8,178 bases of DNA from Flavobacteriales bacterium (GTDB taxonomy: Bacteria > Bacteroidota > Bacteroidia > Flavobacteriales > BACL11): the NCBI GenBank assembly GCA_002724895.1, contig PBQB01000047.1, forward strand, positions 10,793-18,970, in the 5' to 3' direction. The translations under genes and the position numbers were made by a program. The first letter of the stretch is position 1, and each line of letters begins with the position of its first letter. A model generated the notes under the pieces. The model was not told the origin of the DNA. It ran no database searches and saw nothing but the letters and a program-made list of their open reading frames with translations. Below are positions 7,087 through 8,178 of this stretch, one piece after another.

Positions 7087-8043
7087 TTAGTTGGCAATAT
7101 TTTTAACACATCTAAATCCAACATGAAACAATGAACTTTCTGGTGAAGTTGCTGATCTTGCAGAAAGTCTGAAGCCATGGCAATAATTTGGATTGCATAA
7201 AAAAGAACCTCCTCTTTGAGCTTTACCTTGAAGATCAGCAGGGAATATTTGAAGATTTCCTTCATAAGGTAAATGCCAATTATAACACCATTCCCAAACA
7301 TTACCTGCCATATCATATATTCCCAAAGAGTTTGCTGTAAAATAACTAATTGGGGATGTGTACTTAAATCCATCTTCATAACCAATTGTATTTGGATAGC
7401 CAGTAGCCCAAGTGTTACACATATAATTATTATTAACAACTAGATCATTCCCCCAATAAAATAATTGGTTCTTTTTCTGACCTCTTTCACTTGCTGCATA
7501 CTCCCATTGAACTTCACTTGGAAGAGTCTTATTATAACATTCACAGTATGCTAATGCATCATTCCAGCTAACTTGTGTAACAGGATGATCATCCAAGGCA
7601 ATTGATTCTAACTTTCCAAAGGGAAATTCCCAATTGGCACCATCAACTAATTGCCAAATATCAGTAGAATCATTATATACAATTCCATTACCAAAATTTT
7701 CCGCTTCCGTAATATAATTATTATCATTAACAAAAGTTCTAAAATCTTTTACAGTTACAAGATTTTTATCTATTAAGAAACTTTGAATTATAACTTCACG
7801 TTCTGGTTTTTCTCTTTCTAACCCAATATTACTCCCAAAATTAAACTTACCCCCTTTAACAAATACCATTTTGTTTGTATCATATATTTCAGTTATATCT
7901 GAAATTATATTATTTTCATTAATATTTTCTACTATATAAAAATTTTCATTTGTGAAATTACTAGATTTCTTTTTTGCGATGTTTACACAACTTGAGAAAA
8001 AAATTATGATTATAACAAATTTAAGTTTTGAAAATGTGAACAT
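7087..8043 (-). CDS. Formylglycine-generating enzyme (FGE/SUMF1 family) lipoprotein, probable sulfatase activator
   Basis: A 318-residue protein that is mostly one FGE-sulfatase domain (about residues 58-314). FGE oxidises the Cys of CxPxR in sulfatases to formylglycine using oxygen and copper. Family landmarks are FVKGGKFNFGS (61-71), DDHPVTQVSWNDALAYC (151-167), LPSEVQWEYA (174-183), YEDGF (222-226), GIYDMAGNVWEW (241-252), QRGGSFLCNPNYC (276-288) and GFRC (309-312). C283 and C288 match the catalytic pair C336/C341 of human FGE, and S280 matches its S333. C167 and C312 match the human C218-C365 disulfide, while the partners of the second human disulfide are Ala and Leu here. The N-terminus (MFTFSKLKFVIIIIFFSSC) is a lipoprotein signal with Cys19, so the enzyme should sit outside the cytoplasm. 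It is the first gene of an operon with two Cys-type sulfatases, which strongly supports sulfatase maturation. A non-catalytic role like that of the related GldJ/GldK lipoproteins is less likely because the catalytic cysteines are kept. Confidence 0.93.
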   Translation of the reverse strand: MFTFSKLKFVIIIIFFSSCVNIAKKKSSNFTNENFYIVENINENNIISDITEIYDTNKMVFVKGGKFNFGSNIGLEREKPEREVIIQSFLIDKNLVTVKDFRTFVNDNNYITEAENFGNGIVYNDSTDIWQLVDGANWEFPFGKLESIALDDHPVTQVSWNDALAYCECYNKTLPSEVQWEYAASERGQKKNQLFYWGNDLVVNNNYMCNTWATGYPNTIGYEDGFKYTSPISYFTANSLGIYDMAGNVWEWCYNWHLPYEGNLQIFPADLQGKAQRGGSFLCNPNYCHGFRLSARSATSPESSLFHVGFRCVKNIAN

Positions 8044-8094
8044 AGATTATGTTAAAAATTTTTGCTTTAATATATTGTTAAATATCATTTAATA

Positions 8095-8102
8095 CAAATA
8101 TA
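8095..8102 (-). promoter_or_regulatory. Candidate Bacteroidota promoter -7 element (TATATTTG) for the sulfatase operon
   Basis: Read on the minus strand, 8102-8095 is TATATTTG, a perfect fit to the Bacteroidota -7 consensus TAnnTTTG. It lies between the upstream terminator and the first gene of the operon, leaving a leader of roughly 45 bases before the ATG at 8043. A clear TTG/TTTG box at the usual -33 distance is not visible because that stretch falls in the T-run of the terminator. The call therefore rests on one element and its position. Confidence 0.45.
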
Positions 8103-8117
8103 CATACAAATTATATT

Positions 8118-8150
8118 AAAAAAAAGAGCCCGAGTAAAATACTCGGGCTC
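8118..8150 (-). terminator. Intrinsic terminator of an upstream minus-strand gene outside the window
   Basis: Read on the minus strand, GAGCCCGAGT pairs perfectly with ACTCGGGCTC (8150-8141 with 8135-8126) around a 5-base loop, and is followed directly by eight T (8125-8118). A GC-rich 10-bp stem plus a U-run in otherwise AT-rich DNA is a textbook Rho-independent terminator. On the plus strand the hairpin is not followed by a T-run, so it is oriented for leftward transcription. It marks the end of the preceding transcription unit and so the right boundary of the sulfatase operon. Confidence 0.93.
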
Positions 8151-8178
8151 CTTAATATTAAGATTAACTTAACTCCTT

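Noticed and set aside
7068..7439. Minus-strand open frame of 123 codons
   Set aside because: It lies inside the FGE-family gene in another frame. The FGE frame carries clear family motifs through this whole stretch, so this is a shadow.
8151..8178. Possible C-terminus (KELS then TAA) of an upstream minus-strand gene at 8178-8164
   Set aside because: Only five codons are visible and the other frames are equally possible, so a partial gene cannot be supported. The terminator alone implies that a gene lies upstream.

Overview
The window is AT-rich DNA from a member of the Bacteroidota, most likely an aerobic, probably marine member of the Flavobacteriia. The evidence is the low GC content, signal peptides ending in the 'AQ' or 'SQ' style common in that group, several lipoproteins with loose lipoboxes, A-rich rather than Shine-Dalgarno-like start regions, and a TAnnTTTG promoter element. 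The assignment is an inference from style; no taxonomic marker gene is present.

Every gene lies on the minus strand and the set reads as one operon running right to left. At the right edge (8118-8150) a strong intrinsic terminator closes an upstream minus-strand transcript whose gene lies outside the window, and a Bacteroidota-type promoter element follows at 8095-8102. The genes then come in this order: a lipoprotein of the formylglycine-generating enzyme (FGE/SUMF1) family (8043-7087), an iduronate-2-sulfatase-like lipoprotein sulfatase (7078-5456), a second, arylsulfatase-like lipoprotein sulfatase (5419-3953), two large secreted proteins that look like outer-membrane beta-barrels (3871-1976 and 1972-218), and the first 73 codons of another lipoprotein that runs off the left edge (221-1). 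Gaps are 8, 36, 81 and 3 bases, and the last pair overlap by 4 bases (ATGA).

The first three genes make immediate functional sense together. Both sulfatases carry the cysteine form of the CxPSR motif (CGPSR and CAPSR), which is inactive until the cysteine is oxidised to formylglycine. The FGE-family protein keeps both catalytic cysteines. All three have lipoprotein signals, so maturation after export, in the periplasm or on a membrane surface, is a reasonable hypothesis. The last three genes form a tighter sub-block: two unrecognised barrels and a surface-type lipoprotein. There is no SusC/SusD pair, TonB plug, glycoside hydrolase or polysaccharide lyase in the window. If this is a sulfated-glycan locus, the uptake or surface-display part is non-canonical. 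That link between the sulfatase half and the barrel half is the most interesting open question here.

No tRNA, rRNA, CRISPR array, insertion sequence or plus-strand gene was seen, and no gene-free stretch exceeds 135 bases.
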